This document shows, piece by piece, positions 1 to 11,617 of a DNA stretch of 64,000 nucleotides. Made by a program: the position numbers and the translations under genes. The DNA comes from Nageia nagi. Lineage: Eukaryota; Pinophyta. The stretch covers positions 191,704,001 to 191,768,000 of the forward strand of contig JBITNC010000001.1 in NCBI GenBank assembly GCA_050084985.1. Reading direction: 5' to 3'. Every line of letters starts with the position of its first letter. Position 1 is the first letter of the stretch. A model generated the notes under the pieces. It worked only from the letters and a program-made list of their open reading frames with translations. It was not told where the DNA came from and did not search any database.

Positions 1-1206
1 GGAATGCCTTACCTTTAGATATGTTAGCCAATGAGAAATATGCTTTTAAGAATTATGCTACTTGGTATGTGATTCTAGGTGATATCCTTTATAAGTGATC
101 CTTCAATGGATTCCTTGTTTGTTATCTTGAGCTTTACAACTAAAAAATTACCATGTTAGATTGTCATGATGGCATTTGTGGTGGACACTTTAACAACACT
201 TCTATCGCTAAATGTCTCTTGCGGATGGGTTATTATTGGCCTACCATGGAATGTGAATGCAATAAATATATTAATAAATATGTCAAGTGTAAGCAACATG
301 ACCATCTTCATCATGTACCTTCCCAACCTCTTAATTCCATCTAGGCCATGTGGCCTTTCACCCAATGGGGTTTTGATCTTATTGATTAGTTTGTCTCTCC
401 TTTTTCTGGTAGTCATAAGTTCATTATCACTATCATTTAGTACCTTACGAAGTGGGAAGATGCTATTCCTTTAGTCTCTACTTATGGTCCTAAGATACTA
501 TCTTTCATAGAGACTTATATCATATGTTGATTTGGTATTCCTGCAAGAATCCTTATTGATAATGGTGCTAACTTTTAAAATCAACATATGAGGAGAATGT
601 GTAATCAATATCATATCAAATAATCATTCTCCACACCTTATTACCCTCAGGGTAATGGTAAAGTTGAAGCCACTAATAAGATGATTATCATGATTCTCAA
701 GAAAATGGTCAATAAAATCATCATAATTGTAATAAGTGTCTCTTGTATGCCTTGTGAACATATCATATTAGTATTGAGAATCCCATAGGTTCTACTTCTT
801 TCTCCCTCATCTATGACATTGAGGTTGTCATTTCTCTTGAGCATGAGATCCCTTCCTTACTCTTGTTGCTCAAATACTTTATCCCTGATGAAGAAGCTCG
901 TCAACCTTGGATGGACCAACTTACTTTGCTTTATTAGAGGTGCATAAATAATATTTATCATGAGCATCTTAAGTGAGCATTCAACAATAAATTATAACCT
1001 CATGAATTCCAAGTAGAAAACCTTATCCTTAAAGAGAATCAACCATAATCCCATCTCAAGTATCCTCTTAGGTATTAGTTTTCCCCTAAGTAGCTAGGTC
1101 CCTATATCATCAAGCATAAGATTGGTTTAAGTGTGTACCATCTCATTGATTTAGAAGTATGAGAAGAACTTGAACCCATCAATATCATCCATCTTCATCC
1201 TTTTTA
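1..1206 (+). pseudogene. Ty3/gypsy (Tat-type) integrase remnant, element A
   Basis: This is the decayed integrase end of a gypsy polyprotein that enters from the left edge. The zinc-binding part is clear near 150-340: CHDGICGGHF, then GYYWPTMECE, then a CKQ motif. It is followed by a frame reading WPFTQWGFDLID, typical of the start of the integrase core in this clade. The core continues with IDNGANF and YYPQGNGKVEATNK near 550-680. The C-terminal part (FQVENLILKENQ, then LGPYIIKHKIGL) ends about 1206. Stops and frameshifts occur throughout, so it is not functional. The end of this region aligns at nucleotide level with 45400-45590, which marks A and B as members of one family. The family call is confident; exact limits are not. 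Confidence 0.85.
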
Positions 1207-3690
1207 AGCTTGATCTTTGTTTATCATGTTTATCTCTATCATATTTTATTTTTTGCTTCTTTATTCACCTCATCTTGATCACCTTCATATTCTCATCCAC
1301 CCTAAGTTAGGGGATGATATCTCACATGTAAGTACTCATCTCCCTCTCAGGTTTTTTACCATGTGTCATTCATCTCTTTATTTTGTTGTGAATCATCTCA
1401 TTAGGAGTCGATACTTGAGCCTATCCCTCTTTCGTGGTTTTTCACTTGTGCATACTATGGGGTAAGATCATATTCACTCATATCCTAAACACTTTATGTC
1501 ACTTCCTTTCTTTGTTTATGCATTTATCATCACATTTCATTACTTGCATTGATCATGTTATTTGGTATCAAGATTGGTCCTCCTCTAGGGTTTACTATTG
1601 TACATTATCTCTCGAATCTCTAGTAGAGAAAGTATAGTCCTTAACATGCATGGAATTCAACTTCTTATTTACCTAAAAGAGTCCAAATATTATTTTTTTA
1701 GTTCTTATGTCATGTTGTATAACTAGCATCATTATGTTTCCATTCATGTCTCTTTTCATTTTGTCTCATATATAGTTCCCTATGAGGACATAACGGCTTG
1801 TGTCACAACCACCTCGGGTTGCCTTTTGTCATTCCATCAAATTTGAACATAAGTTGTGACTATCATGGTTTTTGAGACAAATCCTTATGTTGCAGATGAC
1901 TTGCAATGTCCCTTGATGTCCTTTGATGTCATTTTTCTAGTCTTATCATTTAGCATTTTTTATAGTTTTCATTGCTTGTGCTTTCATGTTGTTCCATTTG
2001 TGTTGGTCATGTTATGATGTTTAGTCTCTTTATTTATCATTAGTCTTCACATTGGCAGCTTTTGTTTCATTTGTTATGTTCATTTTGTTCATTTTCCAAT
2101 TATAAATTTATTCTTTTATGGTCTTTTTATGTCATTTTGAGTCACCCCATTTAGTTTCATTACATTTTGATTTTGTTTATTATGATTTCAAACTTTAGGA
2201 ACACAGGTCCTAAAATTTGACCCTTGTAAAAATTGGGTATCTGATTTGTCTTTTTTGTGTGTCAAATAATTTCTCTTTTCAAATACATATTTTTTAGTCC
2301 TTTATCGATATAAATTCAATCACCATATCAAGTTTGAAGCCCATATCTCATCGTTTGGTGTCTTTTTGAAAGCAAAATCTGAGCCTACTTAGAATGACAT
2401 CTTTTCATTAACCACAAGAGGGTGTCACACCATGGTAAGTTGCCTCTGATTTGAGTTTTGTAAATAGGCCAAATGACCTTCATTTTTTGAATGGTTTGAT
2501 CTTATGGTTAGATAGTACTACCATCTATTGTATCATCAAGGTAGTTCATCAAATCATCCATGTGGTCACTTGCTATTATCTGTCAAAATTCAAATTTTTT
2601 CACTTTTTCAAAAGTGTCATTATCGCTTTATTTTATTGTTTTGGTCCAATTTGGCTACACTCTGGAAACATCTTGACATAGTATGTGTTTGTGTTTTCTT
2701 TGATCAATGTAAATTGATTATTTTAGGGGGGTCTTTATGACATGTCCCTGCCTTATTTTATGCATCTTCAAGGTGAAAATTTGGTAGAATTATGCCTTAT
2801 TTTATCTATATTTTTTGTATTTCTTTATCATTAGGGCATGTTTGTTTTTTATATTTGTATTATATCATCTTTTTATTATGTGAAATTATTTTCTTTGAAC
2901 ATATTTTAGTTTATTTTGATCATTTATGTATATTATCTTTATCTTGTTGAAGTATCTTTTGTCATCCATTTTGTTATTTGTTCTCATTATTTTACTTTCA
3001 CTATATTTTTTTATTATTATTATCACATTTGTTCTTTTTAGTTGTGTTCATTTTATACATTTTGTTCATGTATTATGTATGTATCCATTTTGCACCTTAA
3101 GTGCTCTTTATCATTCATTATGTATGTGATTTAGTATTTATTAGGGGTGTTACTACATGCATTTGTGTGGTTTGTTCGTTATTCTTTTAAATCACTTTTT
3201 GATTCTTTTATCTATGTTATGTTTATGTTTTTTTTATGTTTGTGTGAGTTGTTCATTGTTATTTTATTCTTTATGTGTGTGTTTTTAAACTATGCATTTG
3301 TAGTGTTTGCATTCATTTCATTTCATTATCCATCCACATATAGCTATCAGTGAAAGCATACATATAAGCATATCAGAAAGACCATCACATATGATCACAT
3401 CATATAGTAGTGTATAGTATTCACATCCTAAAGCCACATGCACATGTCCATACATCTAGGCCTATCATCATATAGTATATCTCATAAGCAAAATTAAATA
3501 ATACACATCACATGTGTAGGTCATAATGCATACATGTTAGAAAATAGTACCATTAATGTATCATATATCATAAATTGTCAAAGTCTATACAATGAATATA
3601 CATATAGGTCCATTTGTGCATAGCCTCATCTTGTACATTCTCACAAAAATACATAAATGATCCAAAATCTATGCTCATGGGTGCCTAACA
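1207..3690 (+). other. Spacer between integrase and antisense PMD region of element A
   Basis: I see no supportable gene here. The first 400 bases align with the sequence after the integrase of element B (45600-45956, resuming at 50025), which shows this is element 3' sequence. The stretch 2740-3340 is strongly T-rich on the plus strand, and 3340-3650 is rich in CATATCA-like words. The same order (T-rich, then CATATCA-rich, then PMD) recurs at 51.3-52.2 kb in element B. The short open frames here are low-complexity Phe/Leu/Ile translations. Confidence 0.5.
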
Positions 3691-5870
3691 AAATCTCTCT
3701 AACCCAAACAGCCCCAAGTCATCACTCATGTCTGTTGTGACCTTGTCCGGGGGGAGTCGATGTCTCTCCCAACCCCTCTAGCTCTCTTATCTTAGCCTAC
3801 CTACCTGGTGCTTGTGACACCCTAAACACTCCTCATGTCATCCTTACTAGCATGATGCGATTGCTACTCAACCATCTCACACTCTGCTCAATAGTCATCA
3901 TATGCATATAACTTTGTGATCAATACTAGATCCTACCTTTGGACATGGGCTAAATTGCTACAATAAATATTTTCATCAACTATCCTTGAAATTCAAGTGC
4001 CCTTGTAGCCACTCTCTACTACTAATTTAGGGAAATCTGATATACCTATTGTATGATCATTGCACCCTCAATCTACATGGTAGCATCCACTTGTCCCTCC
4101 ACCATAGCCTCCACTATCTATATCCCCACCTCTAAGCATGGGAACCTAATCCTAGTGGTCCTAGCTAGTAGTTGTGTCTGGTGGTGACTCTTAGTTTGAA
4201 CAACCTCCAATTATTACCTCAACCCATCCATCTACACCTACAATGCATCCCATTGAGCTAGTGTCATGTCCCTCTCTACAGTCATAGTATCGCATTGTGT
4301 TAGGTTTGCATCCCTCTCTCCTAGCATCTGATAGAACTCTATGATAATTTGGTCCTCTCATGCCTCTTTCATCGAAAAAGAATCTAACATTATGTCAAAG
4401 GCTTCCTAATCGATACCCATCTCCATGACATCGATTAGGGGCTCATCTTACTCCTCTACCACCTCTCATGTGATAATCCCTCCTATTAGAAGACACTCAA
4501 GTGCACCTATTATTATTTCTAGTGCAACTATTACCTCTACCTATCCAACACCTCTTATTACTGCTAGATGTGGTGCCTATAGCACCCCATCAATCACCAT
4601 TCACTCCCTCTATGGAGCCCACCATCTATCATACACTTTTATAGTACCCATGGTATTAACATTAGGTATCACCATTGGAGCTTCTAGAGCTACATTAGGC
4701 TCCATGTAGTATCATCAATGCAAGTCTCCCTCTGCCTCAATCTACACATATAATACTAGCTCTAGTGGGACATCCTATCTCATCCCTTATTATCATGTCA
4801 CTTAATCAAACTAAAACATCTCAACATCATAAGACCTCTTACCATGTAAGTCATCAGATTGATGCATTCACACCATTTACTCTGCATCCTCAGCCCACAT
4901 TGTGCCTTCTCTCCGTGGTCAAAAACTTACATCCTTTTCTTGTAAACTAGTCCACATACTATGATTATAGGTGGATATCCCTTGTACATTTGCCTCTTTG
5001 GTGACTCATGCTCTCTCACCCACCAATGAGCGTATGGAAGCTCTCTCCCTACCACAAATGCCTCTTCATCAACCTCTTTTATGCTATGCACATCATAGGG
5101 AAGACTATGGTGATGTGCCACTTACACATACTACAATTCCCATATCTATATCAATAAGGAACCTATAATCTTGACCCTACCTCTCTATCAATTGGTTAGC
5201 TATCTGTAAGTCTGTTGGATGATGATTGGGTTCCATAAATACATGGTCCCCTCCTCCATAATGTCACTCATAATGTCTAGCAAGTTCCAAGGGATCCCAT
5301 TCCCACTTGTATCTAGTAGTAGGAAGCTATTGATGTGGTCATCATAATGGCCTCATGTGGCGTCAGCAGCCTCTACTCATGGCATAACATAATCCATCAT
5401 ATCCTATCTCATGTTGATGGTTTACTAATCATCCCCAAGCATCCACTACATTGTCTAGATTTGGATGTAGTTGCTAACAGCATCCTTCCCTCTACTTGAA
5501 CTTCAAAGATACAGTAGACATCCTCAAGCATGATGGTCATCTCCCTAATGGGAAAATTAAAGGTGTTGTGCTAAGCATCCCAACACTCCACCAAAGTGTA
5601 AATGTAAGCTTGGTTGATGATGATGGTCTATAGTCATACCACACTAGCTAATTCGATCACCTCTAACCATATCTAATATGCATCATCTCGTGCCCTATGA
5701 ATATCCTTCAAGATAGGCCTAAACTTATGTAAGGTATTCAACTAACACCCATTTAAGCACATCTTATGTTAGTCCCTTTGTCATTATTTTTATGCCTCTA
5801 TTTTTGCTAAGTTAGTCCCCTCAATTTTAAGTTAATGGTCTAGTCTACATTTTTCCTAGCCCTATGAGGA
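3691..5870 (-). pseudogene. Antisense plant mobile domain (PMD) ORF remnant of element A
   Basis: The best-preserved part lies at about 5480-5640 on the minus strand. It reads LVECWDA, a stop, HNTFNFPIREMTIMLEDVYC, and ends with VEGRMLLATT. That matches the plant mobile domain core: Trp after an acidic turn, a hydrophobic TF-x-P strand, GEMT-like, LEDV, then a small conserved loop. Downstream frames to about 4900 hold further decayed pieces, including an open stretch at 4927-5121. The domain is known from MAIN/MAIL proteins and from transposable elements. Some Tat-lineage gypsy elements are known to carry extra ORFs, often antisense, between pol and the 3' LTR, which is the arrangement here. 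Many stops make it a pseudogene. The start and the full extent are inferred. Confidence 0.65.
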
Positions 5871-6088
5871 CTAGTTTGTTAGCGCTACCAAGTTGCATGG
5901 TCTATTCGTGTTATTCCTTCCTTGTCCCATGTAATTTGAGATCCTAAATTTTCCATCAAGCCATAACTAGTATGTAGTATATTGGCTTATTTGAATTAGT
6001 TGACACACTGTAGACTGGGTAGTGGACTGGTTAGGCAATCTACTAGCCAACAAGTCAACCTTGTATGTGGTTAATTGGGTCCTAATTG
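5871..6088. other. Element A spacer left of copia-1
   Basis: Noncoding sequence of element A running up to the copia-1 insertion. Its last five bases (AATTG, 6084-6088) are duplicated at 15214-15218. Rejoining the two sides gives continuous element A spacer. Confidence 0.6.
6084..6088. repeat. Target-site duplication AATTG, left copy (copia-1)
   Basis: AATTG directly precedes the TG of the left LTR and recurs directly after the CA of the right LTR at 15214-15218. A 5-bp duplication is standard for copia integrase. Confidence 0.95.
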
Positions 6089-6560
6089 TGAGAGAATTAG
6101 CACTACTCTAATCCTCAAGGTCCAAGACTAGGAAGCTCAATCACACAACATTCACTCAAGATAACATAAGTGTAATGTGGTTCCTCCCTCCTTGGGAGTA
6201 CATCCACAACTAGTATCTCAATTCTCAAGTATGCCCCTCTTACAACAATTCTCTTCCTCTCTCCTACACAAACTAGTAGAGTAATGTTACTCCAAAACTT
6301 AGATATGTTGCAAGAGGAGAGGCCCTCTATTTATAGCTTGAGAGCACCTCCCTAACCTCCCTTTAACCCAAGGGTAAGGTTAGGGTTACAATAAATGTGT
6401 GACTTAACTTTAACCTACCAACTAACCCCATGGTTAGGTCAAAGTCCACACATAATAAAGAATTCAATTAATCCCTTAAGGTATCTACATATCCTTTAAG
6501 TGATTAATTGAACTTACAAGGAGTTTAGATATTCACAATATTTCATTACAAATTCTAACA
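6089..6560 (-). repeat. Copia-1 3' LTR
   Basis: 472 bp, TGAGAGAATT to AATTCTAACA. It pairs with 14741-15213 with about eleven substitutions and one single-base indel. It contains a TATA-like box (reverse complement of CTATTTATAG), a telomere-like GGTTAGGGTTAC stretch and a hairpin at 6463-6512. Confidence 0.95.
6463..6512. repeat. Inverted repeat (hairpin) within the LTR
   Basis: TTCAATTAATC and GATTAATTGAA form the outer arms, and CTTAAGG pairs with CCTTTAAG around a short CTACAT loop. The same structure is in the other copia-1 LTR and both copia-2 LTRs (for example 19276-19315). In element sense it lies in U3, upstream of the TATA box. Confidence 0.75.
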
Positions 6561-6569
6561 CTCCCCCTT
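6561..6569 (-). other. Copia-1 polypurine tract
   Basis: CTCCCCCTT on the plus strand is AAGGGGGAG in element sense, directly abutting the 3' LTR. This is the plus-strand DNA synthesis primer site. The identical tract borders the copia-2 LTR at 19368-19376. Confidence 0.9.
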
Positions 6570-7378
6570 AATGCAATATTGGGATAGAGCGTAGAAGAAA
6601 GAAGAGAGAGAGTAAGAGAGAGTTCTCCTCCATAGAGATACAAGTGGAGATGAGAACATTTACATATTTGAGAATCTTTTTGAGAACTAGTATGAGACTC
6701 ACTACATTACCATTTGACAAAATGGTTTACAATACAATCATTAACCACAACTAGTTTCACTGTACATAGTAGTCGATCAACTTTAAGCTGACATGTGAGT
6801 CTCCATGAGCTTGCTTTCACAAGGTGAGTAACCTATATTTCTAAAGAAGATCCTACATGCTACAAGCAACTCATGAACAAAATCAGTTAGATGCATCATA
6901 TATTCAAATAAGAGAATCAAATAATGCCATCTTATAAATAACTGATTAATGGTGCACTATAAGTCATCACGGAGATGCCAAGCCATCACTCATAGTCACC
7001 TGTTGTATATAGACATGTGTTGATTATTAATAGAGCACAAAAATTATACTACAAGTTTCTCACGTAGAGCAAACTCACCACAGAGGTATAGAGTGTACAA
7101 CAAGTTCATCACGTAGAGTGAACTTACCATGAAGGTATATTAATTATATGCTCAAAAATTGTACAAGTTTCTCACGCAGAGCAAACTCACCACGGAGGTA
7201 TAAAATGTATAACAAGTTTGTCACGTAGAGCAAACTTACCATGGAGGTATAAAATAATCAACACTATAACAACAATTGTACAACAAGTTTGTCACGTAGA
7301 GCAAACTTACCACGGAGGTCTAGAATGTACAATCAAAAAAGGTCTCTTAGAGGTGAAGTTGTCATCACTAACAAAAGT
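6570..7378 (-). other. Copia-1 3' untranslated region with five-copy repeat
   Basis: Noncoding sequence between the end of pol and the polypurine tract. From about 7030 to 7330 it has five imperfect units of 45-70 bp. Each contains CAAGTTT or CAAGTTC, then TCACG(T/C)AGAG, then AACTYACCA, then GAGGTAT. The same array is at 19855-20145 in copia-2, so it is an ancestral feature of the family and not a local expansion. Confidence 0.8.
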
Positions 7379-9076
7379 TCAAACTTCACTCCCCCTTGAG
7401 GGCAACTTCACCAACCCGAGAGAATCCCTAAGCTTGCTAAACTGAGCTTCAAGAAGGGGCTTGGTGAATAGATCAGTGGAGTTTTCAGTAGATGGACAAT
7501 ACTCCAAGTGTATGATGTTATCTAGAACCTTCTCCCTGATAAAATGGGCTTGGATTTCCACATGTTTGGTTCTCTGATGGAATACATGATTCTTAGCCAA
7601 AGAGATAGCCAATTGATTATCTGAAGAAATAAAAGATGGGCCATTTTGCTTATACCCAATTTCATTCAAAAGATGCCTTAGCCAAATAGCTTCTTGGGTG
7701 GCAACAGACATGGCTCGATATTCGACTTCGATGGTAGAAAGAGTCACAGTAGGTTGCTTCTTGGAAGCCCAAGAGATAGCACCTAAACCAATGCTGAACA
7801 CATATGCAGAGGTTGATTTTCTATCATCTCTATCTCCCCCATAATCAGAATCTGAGAACCTTGAGAGAACAATTGAGGGCACTTTGGAATACTTAAGAGC
7901 AAGATCCTTTGTCCCTGCCACATACCTCAAGATTTGCTTCACAGCATTGAGGTGTTCAACATATGGTTTTTGCATGAATCGTGCCATCAGATTCACTGCA
8001 AAGGCAATATCAGGATGAGAGATAGTCAGATACAAAAGACTACTGATCAATTGCCTATAAGTTGTAGCATCAGCCAACTGAGAATCTGAGCTCAGTGATA
8101 CAATGATTCCAGGAGAAATAGGTATTGCAACATATCTACACTCCTCCATTCCAAACTTTTGTAAGATGTCTGATATATACTTAGATTGACTAAGATAAGT
8201 ACAATCTTTGTGTTGGTATACTTGCATTCCAAGATAGTAATGCAATAGACCTAGATCAGTCATTTCAAATGTTGCCTTCAGTTTGGATATGCACTCTTGG
8301 ATGATTTCAATATTGTTGCCTATTATGAGAAGATCATCCACATAAAGGAGAATTAAGACCACGTCTTTTCCTTGATTGAGTACATAGAGATCTGAGTCAG
8401 AGAAGCACTTGGAAAAACTAATATTTGCAAAGAATCCTAAAATTTTCTTGTACCATGCTCTAGGTGCTTGTTTAAGTCCATACAAAGACTTCTTTAGTTT
8501 GCACACAAGAGACTCTTTTCCTTCTGGAATAAATCCTTCTGGTTGATTCATGTAGATTTCTACATCCAAGTCACCATTGAGAAATGCACTCTTGACATCA
8601 AGTTGGAAAACTTTCCAACCTTGAGCTGTAGAAAGAGCAAGGATTATCCTAATAGTAGGCATCTTGGCCACAGGAGCAAAGGTTTCCTCATAATCAATGC
8701 CATATTTCTGAGCGAATCCTTTGGCCACTAACCTTGCTTTGTATTTTTCAACTTCTCCATCAGAATTGTACTTGACCTTGTATATCCATTTATTTCCAAT
8801 CACATTTTTCTCATTGGGATAAGGAACCAAATCCCAAGTTTCATTTTTCATGAGTGCCTCATACTCAACTTTCATAGCTTCCATCCAACACTCTTGCTTG
8901 GAAGCTTCTTTAAATGTTGATGGCTCATTCATATTATCAATTTTGGCAAATAAGGATTTATTCAAGGTCATACTCCTTGTAATTCTCTGAGCTGGAGAAT
9001 TTTGCTCTTGTGGTGACTTCCCTACATAATCATCCAACCAGTTAGGTGCAGGTGTAGAATCATCTGAATCAGACAC
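7379..9076 (-). pseudogene. Copia-1 pol, integrase end plus reverse transcriptase and RNase H
   Basis: A 565-residue open segment. RT lies at about residues 65-310: IYKVKYNSDG, FQLDVKSAFLNGD (motif A aspartate), SLYGLKQAPRAWY, then LLYVDDLLI (catalytic YVDD). RNase H follows at about 400-530: SDSDYGGDRDDRKSTSAY, SWASKKQPTVTLST, a conserved acidic EVEY, and DLFTKPL near the C-terminus. This is the usual copia order. All RT and RNase H active-site motifs look intact, but this is the 3' part of a broken polyprotein: integrase, upstream, has stops. It lacks its own normal start, and the apparent Met lies inside the integrase-RT linker. Compared with copia-2 it retains 249 bp of RT that copia-2 has lost. 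Confidence 0.95.
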
Positions 9077-9942
9077 CTTAGCATGAGAAGTCGTATCCTC
9101 AGGAAGTTCATTGAACTTGACATCCCTAGAAATAAAGAATATTTTATGGGATGAGGAGTAGAGCCTGTAACCTCTATGCTAATTGTCATACCCCACAAAG
9201 ATGCATTTTTCTATCTTTTGTTTAGCTTCTATCTTTTCTCTGAGGTAATGAAGGCAAATGCATCACATCGAAAGAGCCTGAAGTGTGAGATGTTAGGTTT
9301 CTTTCCTGTCCATGCTTCATATGGAGTTTTTCCTTCAATTGCTTTAGTAGGACACCTATTTAGGGTGTGAATAGCAGTGTGAACAACTTCTCCCCATAAG
9401 AAACTAGGAAGGTTACCCAACATGCATCTTGCTATTTCCATAATGGTGCGATTCTTCCTTTCAGTAACTCCATTTTACTGAGGGGTGTAAGGGATTGTGA
9501 ATTATCACTTGATCCCATGTTTAACACAATAGTCGTTAAACTCATTGCTATTATACTCACCCCCATTATCAGATCTCAGCATTTTGATCTTGAAATTAGT
9601 TTGATTTTCAACAAGTACCTTGAAGTCTTTAAAATGGTCAAAAGTTTGGTCCTTGTGCTCAAGTAGATAACCAAATGTCATCCTACTGAAGTCATCAATG
9701 AAGGTCAGAACATAAGAAGCTCCCCCTAGAGACTTAGTCTAAAATGGACCCATCAAATCTGAATGCACAAGCTAAAGAGGATGAGTAGCCCAAGTTGCCT
9801 TATCCTTTTCAAACTTTTCCCTATTCATCTTTCCAAGAATGCACCTTTCACAAAGACCAATTGTGGGTGAAATATTAGGTAAACCTTCCACAAGTTATTG
9901 ATTTTTCATATCTTGAATACTCTTGTGGTTAAGGTGCCCTAA
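9077..9942 (-). pseudogene. Copia-1 integrase, interrupted
   Basis: In minus-strand frames this holds the zinc-binding GAG_pre-integrase region (LGHLNHKSIQ, then CERCILGKM) and the integrase core. Recognisable core pieces are LVHSDLMGPF (first Asp), MLRSDNGGEY (second Asp) and NGVTERKNRTIMEI (Glu). Several in-frame stops break it: one after LVHSDL-adjacent sequence, one inside the QQNG-like turn, and others near 9180 and 9920. Copia-2 holds a longer open copy at 21779-22474, which confirms the reading. It would otherwise insert element cDNA into the chromosome. Confidence 0.9.
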
Positions 9943-10911
9943 TCATTGATGCCAAAGATTACCTTTTGAACACACATTTGTAGCAAGACAAATCTTTAAA
10001 GGTACTTGATCCATAATATAAAGGTCATCCTTTACTGATCCTTTCATCAAAGTGTCAAGTCCTTTCTTAACACACCAGGAGTGTGAGGTAAACTCAAATG
10101 AGCATCCTTTCCTTGTAATCTGAATTATAGAGATAGGATTCATCCTTAGCTTAGGCACATAAAAGACATTATCAAGCACCTTTCCATGAATCTTCACATT
10201 CCCTATTCCTTGAACATCAAGGACTGTATTATCACCTATCACAACTGTATCCTTGTTGTACTTATGAAAATTTTCAAACTTATCCTTTTCATAACACATG
10301 TGATTAGTGCATCCTGAATCAACAATCCAATCATTTGAAATAGTTTGAGTCATTGAGTAGTAGGCAACAATAGCAGCATGCTTGTTTTTCTTTTTATTAT
10401 TAAAATTTCTCACATTTGCATTTCCCTTGCTTTTTTGAGCAAATTTCTTTTTGCAACAATCATTCTCTTTGTGCCCAAAGATGCCACAAAAGTTACAATT
10501 CCCATCAAACTTTTCCTGCAATGTTGGTTTGCTTGATCCAGCTTTTTCATTCCTTTGCTTGAAGTTGTCATGCTTCCTGATGGTAGATGAGGATTTGTCA
10601 TCTTTGAATTTATAATATTTGAACATCTTCTTGAAAGGAGTTTTGGTTGCTCCTAGAGTAATGCTATTATCCTTTGGAGAAATGTTCAACATTTTCTTGT
10701 TCAAAGTTTCCTCATGCTTTAGAAGGAGTCTAGAAAGGTTGTCAAGAGAGATAACATCTTCTTCATCATCGAGCCTAGTCTCCATAACTATGACAAAGTT
10801 ACTGAACTTTGTAGAGAGGCTTTGAAGAATAATGAAGACCATGAACTCATCATTGATCCAATTGCACCCACAGCCAACCAGTTGTGTCCTGAGGTCAATG
10901 ATTTTGTTCAA
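9943..10911 (-). pseudogene. Copia-1 gag C-terminal half and aspartic protease
   Basis: A 322-residue open segment. The first part is the helical gag region (LVGCGCNWINDEFMVF, LSRLLLKHEE). A CX2CX4HX4C zinc knuckle follows (CNFCGIFGHKENDC), which binds RNA during packaging. The protease then shows DWIVDSGCTNHM, where D-S-G is the catalytic triplet. The segment ends at GNLWHQ, the start of the pre-integrase domain, where a stop interrupts the frame. The true gag start is upstream at 11273. The two parts are separated by a stop and a one-base deletion near 10940 relative to copia-2. Confidence 0.92.
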
Positions 10912-10946
10912 GTAGATTGAGGCACTTCATCTTCTCCTTGACGATA

Positions 10947-11273
10947 TTACAATAACTTTTGTAGAATGGTGAACCTTCTTGAAAATTTGAACCCAAGGTA
11001 AATTTTCTTTAGTCTATCCCAAGCTTCTTTTGCTGATGTCGAGGAAGAAATCATGAGAAGGATGTCATCTGAAACTGCACAATAAATCATAGAAGTTGCT
11101 AACTCATTCTTTGAGTTGTAGATTTCAAGGGCCTTCTCATTTGTAGGAACAACTAGATCTTCATTTACTATCTGCCATAGCTTCCTTGCCTGTAACTCAG
11201 CTCTCATATGAGGTTCCCATATGCCAAAGTTGGAACCATCGAGTATGTGCTTGGGTATGAAGGTTTCAACCAT
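10947..11273 (-). pseudogene. Copia-1 gag N-terminal part
   Basis: The start at 11273 is chosen because MVETFIPKHILDGSNFGIW begins the region conserved in copia-2 (23869) and copia-3 (61273, starting MGDTFLPKHILDG). The 24 residues ahead of it in the open frame are not conserved. The protein is a UBN2-like copia gag: GIWEPHMRAEL near the start, then AKEAWDRLKKIYLG. It stops at a TAA after FTILQKLL, where copia-2 has Gln, and a one-base deletion follows. The gag forms the virus-like particle. Confidence 0.9.
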
Positions 11274-11353
11274 TATCTGTACAAAAAATAAATATGCAAT
11301 AAGAATGCAAATTTTTACAAGTTTCCATCTATACAAATCAAACATAAGTAAAC

Positions 11354-11617
11354 ATGTCCCACATGTGCAAACTTATAACCACGATTCGTAGAGGAATAAA
11401 GTTGGGGTTGTTTTCTTGTATAGAATTAGGCCTTCACCTAGATGCTTGCAAGGTGGAGCCCAGGTATTACCAGTCCTCAACTAGTTCACCTTGGTCAGTA
11501 ATATACTCTCACAAGGAGAAGTACCAACTATTTTCCAAGGATTCGATGTATCTTGTACCGACCATTTTAATTATCTTGATTAAGGTTTTTAGTTTTCCTC
11601 CTAGGTTATCAGGATAA
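11354..11617 (+). other. Conserved open frame antisense to the copia leader (copia-1)
   Basis: An 87-codon frame opposite to the element, just upstream of gag. Its central part (YYQSSTSSPWSVIYSHKEKY) is nearly identical in copia-2 (23986-24222) and recognisable in the far older copia-3 (60813-61043). I do not recognise the product. The conservation may reflect an RNA function of the leader, such as packaging or dimerisation, and not a protein. Confidence 0.45.

Noticed and set aside
1217-3353. Membrane-protein-like plus-strand frames rich in Phe, Leu and Ile
   Set aside because: The T-rich base composition alone produces such translations. No conserved start or family motif is seen, and the same T-rich block recurs in element B with different residues.
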